From Burkholderia diffusa (GTDB taxonomy: Bacteria > Pseudomonadota > Gammaproteobacteria > Burkholderiales > Burkholderiaceae), in the NCBI RefSeq assembly GCF_902499115.1, contig NZ_CABVPN010000058.1, forward strand, positions 1 through 6,083: a stretch of DNA of 6,083 nucleotides. The letters are read 5' to 3'. Positions 5,913 to 6,083 of the stretch are shown here, piece after piece. The notes under the pieces were generated by a model. It ran no database searches, had not been told where the DNA came from, and saw only the letters and a list, made by a program, of their open reading frames with translations. A program made the translations under genes and the position numbers. Numbering within the stretch: position 1 is the stretch's first letter; every line of letters begins with the position of its first letter.

Positions 5913-6083
5913 TCACGCCGCGTGACGGCAATCGATCACGCGGCGCGCCTTGCCGGTCGCGCTCGCGGGAATGCCGCCGGCCGCCAGCACCGTCACGCCG
6001 GACGATACACCGACCATCGTCTTGATCCGGTGCTGCAGCTCGCGCGCGAGCGCCGCGCGATCGCTTTCGGTGACCGACGCGGC
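5913..6083 (-). CDS. paaK: Phenylacetate-CoA ligase, C-terminal 56 residues (partial)
   Basis: The enzyme activates phenylacetate to phenylacetyl-CoA with ATP, the first step of the aerobic phenylacetate pathway in the cytoplasm. Only the end of the C-terminal AMP-binding lid domain is inside the window. It reads ALARELQHRIKTMVGVSSGV, then VTVLAAGGIPASATGKARRV and IDCRHAA before TGA at 5915-5913. The helix LARELQHRIK, the strand VTVL, and the GKARRVID block holding the late lysine of the adenylate-forming family are typical of PaaK. The GC-rich codons suggest resident chromosomal DNA, unlike the T6SS genes. The last residues (CRHAA) differ from the DRR-type ending I would expect, so the tail may have been altered by the adjacent rearrangement. 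The rest of the paa operon should lie upstream, beyond 6083. Another adenylate-forming ligase is possible but less likely. Confidence 0.75.
   Translation of the reverse strand, partial: AASVTESDRAALARELQHRIKTMVGVSSGVTVLAAGGIPASATGKARRVIDCRHAA

Noticed and set aside
4634..6025. A 463-codon plus-strand open frame
   Set aside because: It runs antisense across the IS transposase genes, the IS remnant and the paaK end. Its composition is Arg/Ser/Pro-rich, and it has no domain likeness. It is a GC-rich shadow of the minus-strand genes.
1..6083. CRISPR array, tRNA or rRNA genes, phage-defence system
   Set aside because: No regularly spaced repeats, no recognisable tRNA or rRNA stretch and no defence-gene signature were seen on either strand.

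Overview
The window looks like an accessory region of a Burkholderia-type genome (Burkholderia sensu lato). The clues are a Tle4-like lipase with a Tli4-like immunity lipoprotein and a PAAR protein, a DUF3701-type integrase relic of a kind I associate with this group, IS3-family elements, and the end of a phenylacetate-CoA ligase gene with GC-rich codons. This is pattern recognition; no database search was run.

Layout. Positions 1-3191 on the plus strand hold a compact type VI secretion cargo module. It consists of a 5'-truncated phospholipase effector, an overlapping periplasmic lipoprotein of the Tli4 immunity type, and a small PAAR spike-tip protein. VgrG is presumably just upstream, outside the window. 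Positions 3192-3436 show no gene. Positions 3437-3900 (minus) are the decayed N-terminal part of a tyrosine-recombinase-type integrase. Positions 3912-4304 (minus) hold a small unknown gene with a strong Shine-Dalgarno sequence and its own hairpin terminator, preceded by the overlapping end of a short reading frame that stops at an insertion sequence. Positions 4305-5624 are a near-complete IS3-family element resembling IS6110 in its ends and OrfA; its transposase is broken by a 2-nt deletion. Positions 5625-5819 are the head of a second, different IS3-family element, cut at codon 45 of its orfA. Positions 5913-6083 (minus) are the C-terminal end of paaK.

How it works together. The lipase is the toxic cargo, the lipoprotein protects the producer and its kin in the periplasm, and the PAAR protein probably caps the VgrG spike that carries the lipase. 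The rest is a mosaic scar of mobile-element remains between this module and a core-type metabolic gene, consistent with repeated insertion and deletion at the edge of a genomic island. I found no wholly new system. The least explained items are the 75-residue gene at 3961-4188 and the short reading frame fused to the IS end.
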